This document shows, piece by piece, positions 55,916-64,000 of a stretch of DNA of 64,000 bases. The DNA is from Linnemannia elongata (Eukaryota > Mortierellomycota > Mortierellomycetes > Mortierellales > Mortierellaceae), in NCBI GenBank assembly GCA_036320915.1, contig JAXBDG010000018.1, forward strand, positions 1 to 64,000. Direction: 5' to 3'. The translations under genes were made by a program, and so were the position numbers. Under the pieces are notes generated by a model. That model was not told the DNA's origin. It searched no databases and saw only the letters and a program-made list of their open reading frames with translations. Positions within the stretch are counted from its first letter, which is position 1. Each line of letters begins with the position of its first letter.

Positions 55916-58462
55916 ATGGCAGAAGATACGACGAATGCATTACAAGTAGCAGAGAAGGGCAAGCTCGAGGTAGAACACCCCCATAGCATCGATTCAGTCC
56001 CTACTTCTGTCGACGGCGAGGTCGAAGAGAACGGAGAGGCAGAGGTCGAAGAGATTGGAGATGAAGGGGTCCTCCCTACTGGATATGTGGATCAGAGTCG
56101 TGTCCTGCCCCGTAAAGAACTGGTCTTTGTCTTTGTCGCGTAAGTCCCTTCACACGCATCCCTTCGTTAATTTTTTTTTTCTTTTCAAGAACAACGAATA
56201 ACTGACGCCACTTCGTTTCTTACACCCATTGTCGATAACCATGTAGGTTGATGATAGGTAAGACGACCCTTCTTCAACTTATCGTGTACTTGTCATTCAG
56301 GAACACGGAATTCAGGCCGTTCCGCTAACTCATTTTCTTTGGCCACCTTCAAGTTATCTTTCTGGCTTCCCTTGACCAGACAATCGTTTCTGTGCTTATC
56401 CCCGCGCTCGGAAAGGCATTCAATGCTCCTCAGTACATCGCATGGGTTGGTACAAGTTATCTTCTCACTAACACAGCTACCCAGCCTCTGTATGGCAAGC
56501 TAAGCGACATCTTTGGAAGGTAAGCATCCTTTCAAGTTACAAAAGCTGGCAAGAGGTGCAGCTTTCCCTGAATCGGAGATAACGTCTCCTAGGTACTAAA
56601 GAATAGTTACATCTTGGGAACTAAACAACCCTGTGACACTCATTCTCATATTCATATATTACACCTTTGTAGGAAAAATACCATTATCGCCGCGATCTTA
56701 TTGTTCCTTGTCGGTTCCTTAATCTGTGGTGCTGCTCCAAGTATGAATGTTCTCATCTTTGGGTAAGATATGAGATATGGGGCCATCTTGTGTATTCTCA
56801 AGAAGTATCTCTGCAACGCTCGTACCTTCCCATGCATGTTCTATCGTGTTTAAAGTGTTCAATGGTTTTGATATTTTTTTCTTCGCTCTTTTTTACTTTT
56901 AAAGGAGGGCGCTCAGTGGATCTGGTGCAGGCGGAATGATTAGTTTGACGCTGATTATTATCTCGGATGTTGTGTCGATGCGCGATCGCGGGTAAGCTTT
57001 TTCATCAAGACAAGATCCCGTTTGAACGATCAAAGGATGGAGCATCGCGTATCACGACTAACATCTCCTATTGGATTTATAGAAAGTACCAAGGAATCAT
57101 TGGGTCGATGTTTGGACTGTCGTCAGTGATTGGACCGCTTCTCGGGGGCGTACTCGCTGAAAAGTCTACGTGGCGCTGGGGCTTCTACCTGAACCTGCCT
57201 CTTGGTGCTGTCGGGACAGCCATCATCATGTGGATCCTTAGACTCCCGGCCGTTGAAGGCACCCGTCAGGATAAGTTGAAGCGCGTTGACTTTCTTGGAT
57301 CGTTCACCATCGTGATTGGTATCGTTTGCGTTCTCCTTTCGACCAACTGGGGCGGTAACGAGTATGCTTGGAACAGCGTCCAGATCATTGTTCCATATGT
57401 CGTCGGAGGCCTGTTCTTGCTCGCCTTCCTCTATGTAGAGGCCAAGGTCGCCGTCGAACCAATCATGCCTTACAGACTGTTCAGGAACAGAAGTGTGTCA
57501 TCTGCCTATGCTACCTCTTTCTTCGTTGGAGGGTAAGCATCTCGCTGATTGTCGTGATGTCTCATCTGAAACCAAGAAGGTTCTTCTTCCCGGTGTGATC
57601 ACTGATCAAAATTGACTTTCTGATCATTCTCCGTTTTAGAGCATTCATGGGTGCCATTTTCTACTGTCCACTCTACTTCCAAATGGTTAAGCACTACAAT
57701 GCGACAAAGGCAGGAATTCACCTCTTGCCAATGGTGGCTGGAATGTTGGTCGGAGGCATCGGTGGAGGTATCGCAGTCAGCAAGACTGGTCGCTACCGTC
57801 CCTTCATTTGGGGTGCCTTGATCATCTATACCACAGGAATCGCATTGTTATCGCTTTGGGACGAGAACTCGGGGTTGGGAATTCAGATTGGATTCCTCTT
57901 CCTTGTCGGTCTCGGACTCGGTGGATGCATGCAGAATATTGTGTAGGTGCTACTATCATAGCAGACGTGTATCGTTGACGTTCATGACATGTACGATATG
58001 CCTGTTTCCTTGAGGTTGAGCTGATGTTACGTTTTTTGTTCTCATCAATAGTCTGGCAGGACAGTGTGCGGTCTCACAGGCTGACATCGCCACGGTCACC
58101 TCCCTTATGTCGTTCTTCAGGAGCATGGGTGGCGTCGTCTGTGTCGCCATTGGAGGTTCCTTGATCAACAATATTCTGACCCAGAATGGAGTCGACCCAA
58201 ACAACTTTGCTGTTATCTATACCCACCCCGAGATCTATGCCAAGGCCACCCAAGCCATTTTCCGGCAATGTAAAGCCTTACTTCCTTCTTCTCTCGTTTG
58301 CATCTGCTTGTGTTGCATGTTTGATTCTCACTCCACTAAATCTTTCGTTTCCTTCATGAATTAGGCATTGCATGGCCAGTTCTGGCCTTCATTTCCTCGC
58401 TATTTTTGAAGCACCACGTACTCCGCAAGACTGTAAGAGAAGAAACCGCCGGAGAGGCATAA
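55916..58462 (+). CDS. DHA2-type (14-TM) MFS multidrug/toxin exporter
   Basis: Nine exons join in frame: 55916-56139, 56247-56257, 56354-56519, 56673-56762, 56905-56991, 57083-57532, 57640-57942, 58052-58269 and 58365-58462. They give 548 residues. After an acidic cytosolic head, TM1 begins VFVFVALMIVIFLASLDQTI, which includes the family motif LDQTIVSVLIPALG. Motif A is GKLSDIFGRK. The antiporter motif C region reads SSVIGPLLGGVLAE. EKSTWRWGFYLNLPLGAVG is characteristic of DHA2 proton-coupled drug exporters. The number of hydrophobic segments fits 14 TM helices. Exon 2 is an 11-nt microexon, needed to link FVA to LMIVIF. By family it would pump out azoles, toxins or metabolites in exchange for H+; the substrate is unknown. 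There is no biosynthetic cluster nearby. Confidence 0.9.
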
Positions 58463-60148
58463 AAAGTAAGGCTCCAGGCAGACACATCTCTCCTGCTTTC
58501 CCTTCTCCCCTACTTCTACTCCTGTGTTATGAGGAGAATAAGCCAAACAAAAAAGACCCTTTTATCTACTTAATATCGTACGAACATGTCATCCTAATAC
58601 AACAACAACTAGCACTCATTTATCTCCGACTGGGTCGTGCTTTTTATGCGCAAAAATGATAGAATATTTGAGGAATGACATGCGGTTTAATGACTAAACA
58701 TCGGCTGAATGGATCTCTTTGTAAGGACAAAGAAAGATGAACGAGAGGGAAAACACAGCCGTAAGAGAAAGAGAATGAAAGAGGGAAGGGAAGGCTCATG
58801 TAGTGAGTAAGTTCGCCTCCTTTTGGTTCTCCTTGAAAATTTAAAAGAACGCGAACGTTTCTTAAAAGGAAAAGGTCATTAGTTGGGGTTGGAATGTACA
58901 CAGGCGCGCGTGGCGACCAAGGGCTAAGCCCACCTACCAAGTAGCATGGTTTTGTTGGACTGCTTAGTCGTAGACAAAAATTGATAGTATTCGCATCCGC
59001 TTTGTGTAATTTGGAGAGTGAACGTAGACCACTACGAGACAAGTAGGTGACTTGACGTGTTGTTGATTGCAATTCTACGCAAACCGCTAAAGAAGAGGGT
59101 CGAAGAAGACCGTGCTGGTTGCTTGATTGGATGTGATCTCTCATCCTTCTGAAGAACGTGTTACTACCTAACTGTCGCACAGCGCACGGCACCATGGGCT
59201 CGGCTCCACATATCAAAGAGGTCGACTAGTCGAAAGTAAATATAAACGACTTTTTGTGTGATGACTTGAGTGCACCATAACAATAACAATAGAAAGGGCT
59301 CAATACCATGCATCGGCTCCTGGAAACCATGCCTTTCGTGTATCATTATTTTTATTTGATTTGTTTTGTGTGAAAAGACTCTGAGAGAGAGGCCAGAGAA
59401 CAAAAAAAGGAGGTTCATTCGTGGCACACACAAATATGTCATCCATGGTCCAATGTTGATGTGTCTTTCTCCTTGAAAAAGTGAGAGAGAGAAGACAGAG
59501 GGAAAAATAAAAAAAAATAATACATCGCGTCTGTCTCCTTACGAGAGGAGAGAGGAGCCTTTTGCACGGAGATCATACTAGTCCCTTGTTTGTAGCCCTT
59601 TTAGTTCACGGACGCCACTATCATCCCAGGTTTCCTTGTAGGTTGTTGTCGTCAAAAGGAAACAAAGACGAAGAGGATGATAACCCGCGGCGGCCTGGCC
59701 GGGGCGGGATCTTTCAAGTTGATATCTCGTTTGGGGCCAGGTTTGTGATTTTTCCCTCCCTTCTCTTATTATCTCCCTCCCATTCGTTCTTTCAAACATA
59801 CACTCGATCTCAATTGTGCTCACTCCTTCCAGCCTATGTTTCTCCCATCCTCACCTTTTGTCGTCGTTTTGTTTCGTTTCGTATCTTGCTCATAGCAACC
59901 CCCTTCACCCATTCTCATAAACAAGTCGCCCTTCAACGAAAAAGAAAAGGGAAAAAACACTATATATAAAGTCTCTACCAGGTTGCGCCTCTTCCCCTCC
60001 CACATTCATTCAAGATCCTCCCTTGCACCCTTCCTCCAAACTCACGCTTACTTTCCCTCGCACACCCTCTTCTCTTCCCTCCCCATAAGTCTCACCTATC
60101 CTCGACCTTATCCTCCACACTTCGACACACTCCATCAACCATTCCACA
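58463..60148. other. Intergenic between MFS and KRE9-like genes
   Basis: About 1.7 kb. A minus frame at 58644-59216 (190 codons) has mixed composition but no recognised domain and is not annotated. The last 190 bases form the promoter and C-rich leader of the KRE9-like gene. Confidence 0.55.
59961..59970 (+). promoter_or_regulatory. TATA box of the KRE9-like gene
   Basis: TATATATAAA, 179-188 bp upstream of the ATG at 60149, followed by a C/T-rich leader rich in CTCCC and CACAC, as in strongly expressed fungal genes. Prediction from sequence only. Confidence 0.6.
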
Positions 60149-60748
60149 ATGATCTTTTCAAAGACTGTCGCAACCCTCGCCACTCTGGGCTCGATGATGG
60201 CCTTCGCACAGGCCGATATGCTGTCGCTCTCCAACCCAACTAGCGGCACCATCTGGAAGGTCGGCGACACAGTCTTCTTGCAGTGGAAGGGCAACTGTGC
60301 CTCGATGGGCAGCCCCGCCGCCAAGTCGGTCGACGTGAACCTGATGTCAGGTCCTTCAACTGCGCTGCGTTTTGTCGCCAAGCTGGCCTCGATCGACTGC
60401 TCCAACACCAACACCCGCAAGGAGTTCACGATCCCCGCAGATCTGGCCAAGCTTGTGAAAAAGGACGACGATTACTCGCTCCAGGTCCAGACAGAACCCC
60501 AGCCCTCGTACTCGCCTACGTTCAAGATTGAGACTGGCGATGAATCTACTGTTGGCGTTGGTGGTAGTGTTGGTAGTGTTGGTGGTGTTGATGCCAATGG
60601 AGGAGGAACGGTTGCGGCGGGTGGTGACTCTGCAACGCAATCGAGCGGTGCTGCGGGCGCTACCTCGCCTATCAAGAACGGAGGCTCGATGGCTACTGGC
60701 GCTGCTGTTGCACTTGCTGCCGTCCTTGTGGCTGCCCAGCTCCTCTGA
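60149..60748 (+). CDS. KRE9/KNH1-like secreted GPI-anchored protein
   Basis: A single exon encodes 199 residues. The signal peptide (MIFSKTVATLATLGSMMAFA) is cut near AQA-D. Residues 25-130 form the Ig-like KRE9/KNH1 N-terminal domain (PF10342 type), beginning LSLSNPTSGTIWKVGDTVFL and then QWKGNC. Two cysteines (GNC, IDC) probably pair. The domain ends with DYSLQVQTEPQPSYSPTFKI. A Gly/Ser/Val/Ala-rich linker leads to a hydrophobic tail (GAAVALAAVLVAAQLL) after KNGGSMAT, the usual GPI signal. KRE9/KNH1 proteins of yeast help make cell-wall beta-1,6-glucan, but this short Ser/Thr-rich GPI subfamily is wall-associated with no firm function. A TATA box and C-rich leader suggest strong expression. 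Confidence 0.87.
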   Translation: MIFSKTVATLATLGSMMAFAQADMLSLSNPTSGTIWKVGDTVFLQWKGNCASMGSPAAKSVDVNLMSGPSTALRFVAKLASIDCSNTNTRKEFTIPADLAKLVKKDDDYSLQVQTEPQPSYSPTFKIETGDESTVGVGGSVGSVGGVDANGGGTVAAGGDSATQSSGAAGATSPIKNGGSMATGAAVALAAVLVAAQLL

Positions 60749-61780
60749 GCGCAGTATACTGCTGTTGCGAGTAGTGAATCCATTTTTCCATCTTCATACC
60801 CATGCCTTTACACCTTATCTAGTCATCTGTTCAAAGCATAGTCATTCAAGCATTAAAGAACTTTTAATACATGAAAGCCTCTAGGTTCTTCTAGGCAAAA
60901 AAAAAGAGTGTGACGTCACCTCGAATTTTTATTGTCTGTGTCTTGTTTATCCTCTGCGCCTGGTTGAAGGCACAGTGAAAGAGCTCCACCCACGCCCCCC
61001 GCCTATGTCAGCCTCGCTTCCTCTGCAGATACGTATATTTGCTTTTTTTTTCCTTTCATATCCCTCTTCACACATCCTTCTCTTTTCACTCTTCATCCTC
61101 CCTCCCTTTCCATCCCCGCCCTCCCTTTTATCACACCTACTCACACCCCTCTTCCACCCTCCAGCAAGCACAACAGGAAACGCACCACTGTTGTCTGGTT
61201 AATCAACAACCAAGAAAGAAAAAAAAAAAAAAAAAAACTGATCAACGGTCGACACCTGTAAGCAACAGCAATAACAACAAGATCAGCTTTACATCAGCAC
61301 CACCAACACGACCTAACTCGAGCACTGTCGTCCTCACTTCTAGGCTCAACACCCGAGATCTTCTTTTGTCTGCCGCGTCCCCGTCAAGCCCTGTCTGCCT
61401 CCTAATCTCATCTGGATTGCGCATCGTAAGGCAGCAAACCAAAACGGTGGCGCGTTTCGAGGAACCTTTTTTTTTTCTTCACAAGCGTGATATTCGATCA
61501 TCTAACTCTTTTATTTACCATTGTACCACTACTGCGTCTTGTAGGCAGCTCTCGGTTTCCGGTCAACTCGACAAACACCACCCATTCAGAACCTCGTTTT
61601 TGGATTGTACTTTTTCCTTCTTTTTTTTTGTATTTTACTCTGTCGATAAAAGTAAGTGAGATAACATACCTTGACCAGATCGAGACTGCGCTCAGAACAA
61701 ACAGATACAGTCAGCCACCCTGCCGATTAAGAAGTCTAACCGCCACTAAAACCTCATTCACTCAACCTAATAGCATCAAC
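60749..61780. other. Intergenic and BRR2 leader
   Basis: About 1 kb. The KRE9-like gene has an ATTAAA-type signal near 60852. The BRR2 leader appears to contain a 5' UTR intron: AAAGTAAGTGAG at about 61649-61660 as donor and CCTAATAG at about 61766-61773 as acceptor, eight bases before the ATG. Confidence 0.5.
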
Positions 61781-64000
61781 ATGGCTGATAAAGTAGCCAA
61801 GGACCAGCAATACCAGTATGCGCTCAACTCCAACTTGGTGCTCCACTCAAACCGGTCTGACAACCCACGCAGAGGAAATGAACCCACAGGAGAGGCCGAG
61901 TCTCTGTACGGTCGCATCGACCCTAAGGAGTTTGGTAGCAGGGCAATGAGAGACACAGCCAAGATCGACGAGGCTAAAAAGAAAAAGTCCGAGCCTACCG
62001 AGAAGGACTTGGAGAGGCGCAAGAAGCGAGCAGAAGACAAGGCCCTCCGGAGCGCCTACGGCTATTCTTCCGTCTTGGCGGCTACAGAGGATCGCGAGAG
62101 CGGTGGATACAGACCCAGGACGAGGGAAACACGACAGACCTACGAGCTGATCCTGACGTTTGTCCAGCGTTATCTCGGAGACGTCGCACATGATATCGTC
62201 CGGAGTGCTGGTGACATTGTTCTGGAGATCCTTCATACCGACACCCTCAAGGATTTCGACAAGAAAAAGGGCGTCGAGGAAGTCCTCGGTCCCGTCGACT
62301 CGGATCAGTTTTCGGTCCTTCTCAACCTCGGCAAAAAGATCACTGATTATGCACCGGGCGCCGAGGAGACAAGCACCGTTGGCCAGGACGGTGAGGTCAA
62401 GAACGTTGGCGATATCGACGAACAATACGGAGTCGCTGTGGTATTTGACGAGGAGGAAGAGGATGAGGACATTTACTCCCTTCACTCTGAGTCTGAACAC
62501 GAGGACGAGGACACTGGTCTGGATACAGCTCAGGACGTGGTCGTTGGCGGCGCAGGAAAGGCCAATCAGGAAGAGGAGGAGGAAGCTATGGAGGTCGACG
62601 AGGATGTTGCTGTCCGTGTTGGAGCAACAGAGGGCAAGGTTGACACATCAAAGAAGCTGCAGCCTCACCAGGTTGACGCCTACTGGTTGCAGCGTTTCAT
62701 CGCCACATTCTACAAGGACGAGATTGTTGCTCAGGAAAAGACCGATGCCGCGATGGAGATCATCGCCTCCGAGACAATCAACATGCGCGACTGCGAGAAC
62801 GAGTTGATGGCATTATTCGACTATGACAAGTTCGAGCTCGTTAGCATGCTCACCAGGAACCGCGAGGTCATCGTCTGGTGCACACGCCTTGGAAAGGCCA
62901 GCGAGCAGGAGCGCACAGAGATCGAGGCTAACATGAGAGAGATTGGATTGGACTGGATCATCAAGGGCTTGGGTCATCAGACCGGCAAAAAGTCTGACTT
63001 GCGTCGTCGTGGCGCAGGACAGGCTCCCACTGCTGCTGGACCCACCGCCGTCTTGCCCAAGGAGAAGGGACCCGCCCCTACCACCTCTGCTCCTCGCCAG
63101 CTGATCGACTTGGATGCCATGGCCTTTGCTCAGGGCTCGCATCTGATGTCCAACAAGAGCGTGCATGTTCCCGAAGGATCCTTCCGTCGCCAGAAGAAGG
63201 GATACGAAGAGGTTCACGTTCCACAGCCCAAGAAGCCTACAACCGACCGTCCCCTCAAGGGCAAGGACGAGCTTCCTGCATGGATCCAGGATTGCTTCCC
63301 CTACGGACTGAACCAGATCCAAACTGCCGTATACGATGTCGCCTATGGCTCCGAGGAGAACATGTTGCTGTGTGCCCCCACTGGAGCTGGTAAAACCAAC
63401 TGTGCCATGCTCACAGTCTTGAACGAGATCGAGAAGCACCGCGACCCTGAGACTGGAGTTATCGATAAGGACAACTTCAAGGTCGTCTACATTGCTCCCA
63501 TGAAGGCCTTGGTCCAGGAAATGGTCGAGAACTTTGGCAAGCGTCTGGAGCCCTTTGGACTCTCGGTTCAGGAGTTGACAGGAGATCGTCAGATGAACAA
63601 GCAGCAGATCGCCGAGACCCAGATGATCGTCACAACCCCCGAAAAGTGGGACATTATTACCCGCAAAGCCACTGACAGGAGCTACACCAACTTGGTCCGC
63701 CTCATCATCATCGACGAGATTCATTTGCTGCACGACGACCGTGGTCCCGTTCTGGAGTCGATTGTCGCCCGTACTTTGCGCCACATGGAGCAGTCCCAGG
63801 AGTTGATCCGTTTGGTTGGTCTTTCCGCCACACTTCCCAACTATATCGACGTCGCCACCTTCTTGCGTGTCGACACCAACCGCGGAATGTTCCACTTTGA
63901 CGGCACCTGGAGACCTTGCCCTTTGAAGCAAGAGTTCATCGGTATCACGGAAAAGAAGGCCATCAAGCGTTTTCAGGTCATGAATGAGGTCACCTACGAA
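61781..64000 (+). CDS. BRR2: BRR2 U5 snRNP RNA helicase, N-terminal part (cut by window end)
   Basis: The frame is open without introns from ATG 61781 to the window end, 740 residues of an expected 2100 or so. Brr2 is the Ski2-like DExH helicase of the spliceosome that unwinds U4/U6. The N-terminal region has MADKVAKDQQYQYALNSNLV, then NEPTGEAESLYGRIDPKEFG, TYELILTFVQRYLGD and an acidic stretch. The helical region includes LQPHQVDAYWLQRF. The plug-like segment (VHVPEGSFRRQKKGYEEVHV) leads into helicase cassette 1: LNQIQTAVYDVA, Walker A APTGAGKTN (532-540), YIAPMKALVQEMV, TGDRQMNKQQI, TTPEKWDIITRK, the DEIH box (645-648) in IIIDEIHLLHDDRGPVLES, and LSATLPNY. All conform to the family. A frame of 372 codons on the opposite strand is its shadow. 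Confidence 0.96.
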   Translation, partial: MADKVAKDQQYQYALNSNLVLHSNRSDNPRRGNEPTGEAESLYGRIDPKEFGSRAMRDTAKIDEAKKKKSEPTEKDLERRKKRAEDKALRSAYGYSSVLAATEDRESGGYRPRTRETRQTYELILTFVQRYLGDVAHDIVRSAGDIVLEILHTDTLKDFDKKKGVEEVLGPVDSDQFSVLLNLGKKITDYAPGAEETSTVGQDGEVKNVGDIDEQYGVAVVFDEEEEDEDIYSLHSESEHEDEDTGLDTAQDVVVGGAGKANQEEEEEAMEVDEDVAVRVGATEGKVDTSKKLQPHQVDAYWLQRFIATFYKDEIVAQEKTDAAMEIIASETINMRDCENELMALFDYDKFELVSMLTRNREVIVWCTRLGKASEQERTEIEANMREIGLDWIIKGLGHQTGKKSDLRRRGAGQAPTAAGPTAVLPKEKGPAPTTSAPRQLIDLDAMAFAQGSHLMSNKSVHVPEGSFRRQKKGYEEVHVPQPKKPTTDRPLKGKDELPAWIQDCFPYGLNQIQTAVYDVAYGSEENMLLCAPTGAGKTNCAMLTVLNEIEKHRDPETGVIDKDNFKVVYIAPMKALVQEMVENFGKRLEPFGLSVQELTGDRQMNKQQIAETQMIVTTPEKWDIITRKATDRSYTNLVRLIIIDEIHLLHDDRGPVLESIVARTLRHMEQSQELIRLVGLSATLPNYIDVATFLRVDTNRGMFHFDGTWRPCPLKQEFIGITEKKAIKRFQVMNEVTYE

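Noticed and set aside
58644..59216. 190-codon minus-strand frame in the MFS to KRE9-like gap
   Set aside because: No domain, no splice partners and no start context; probably chance.
62813..63931. 372-codon minus-strand open frame
   Set aside because: It lies wholly opposite the BRR2 coding sequence, whose plus-strand product matches all helicase motifs; the minus frame is a shadow created by codon bias.
1..64000. CRISPR arrays, bacterial operons, rRNA genes
   Set aside because: No regularly spaced repeats with unique spacers, no ribosomal RNA sequence and no prokaryotic gene order were seen; introns and gene content are fungal.

Overview
The window is nuclear DNA from a filamentous early-diverging fungus, most likely a Mortierellomycota species (Mortierella or Linnemannia type). 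Seen directly: short GT..AG spliceosomal introns, pyrimidine-rich 5' leaders, Gln/His/Ser-rich reading frames, many homopolymers and microsatellites, and a complement typical of fungi (ENA-type Na+ pump, Sey1, KRE9-like wall protein, GPI-anchored Cu-only SOD, alpha-arrestin, BRR2). The NACHT plus pentapeptide plus WD40 architecture also fits this phylum. The species assignment is inference.

Layout. 1-880: a 56-base C run (probably a contig edge or sequencing artefact), then the last exon of an unidentified + strand gene. 973-12657 (minus): a huge Gln/Ser-rich disordered protein (973-8676) and a three-exon ENA-type P-ATPase (9399-12657). 12658-20647: about 8 kb without a recognisable gene, holding a retroposed insert (19357-20109) with an 18-bp target duplication and poly(A). 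20648-22980 (minus): alpha-arrestin. 25474-25737 (+): a small secreted six-cysteine peptide with a Kex2 site. 27295-32814 (minus): a 1839-residue NACHT/pentapeptide/14xWD40 STAND protein. 34526-36527 (+): alanine/serine-glyoxylate aminotransferase. 36907-40466 (+): the nine-exon ER-fusion GTPase Sey1, convergent with a mitochondrial-type seryl-tRNA synthetase (40616-42654, minus). 43359-44475 (minus): ISA1. 45226-46453 (minus): GPI-anchored Cu-only superoxide dismutase. 48052-51687 (minus): PX/PXB lipid-binding protein. 52747-52872 (minus): an intron-containing class II tRNA-like gene. 55916-58462 (+): a nine-exon DHA2-type MFS transporter with an 11-nt microexon. 60149-60748 (+): KRE9/KNH1-like GPI protein. 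61781-64000 (+): 5' part of BRR2, cut by the window edge.

There are no operons; genes are independent units. Loose themes are the cell surface (SOD, KRE9-like protein, Na+ pump, MFS exporter, arrestin that could control transporters), mitochondrial function (ISA1, SerRS) and ER/lipid organisation (Sey1, PX protein). No CRISPR array, rRNA or bacterial-type operon was seen. Exon borders were built by hand from splice sites and reading-frame continuity, so CDS spans include introns and exon coordinates are given in each entry.

The most distinctive items are the retroposed insert with intact TSD and poly(A), the NACHT-WD40 protein with a long N-terminal region of unknown fold, the small six-Cys secreted peptide, and the class II tRNA-like gene with a non-canonical anticodon loop.
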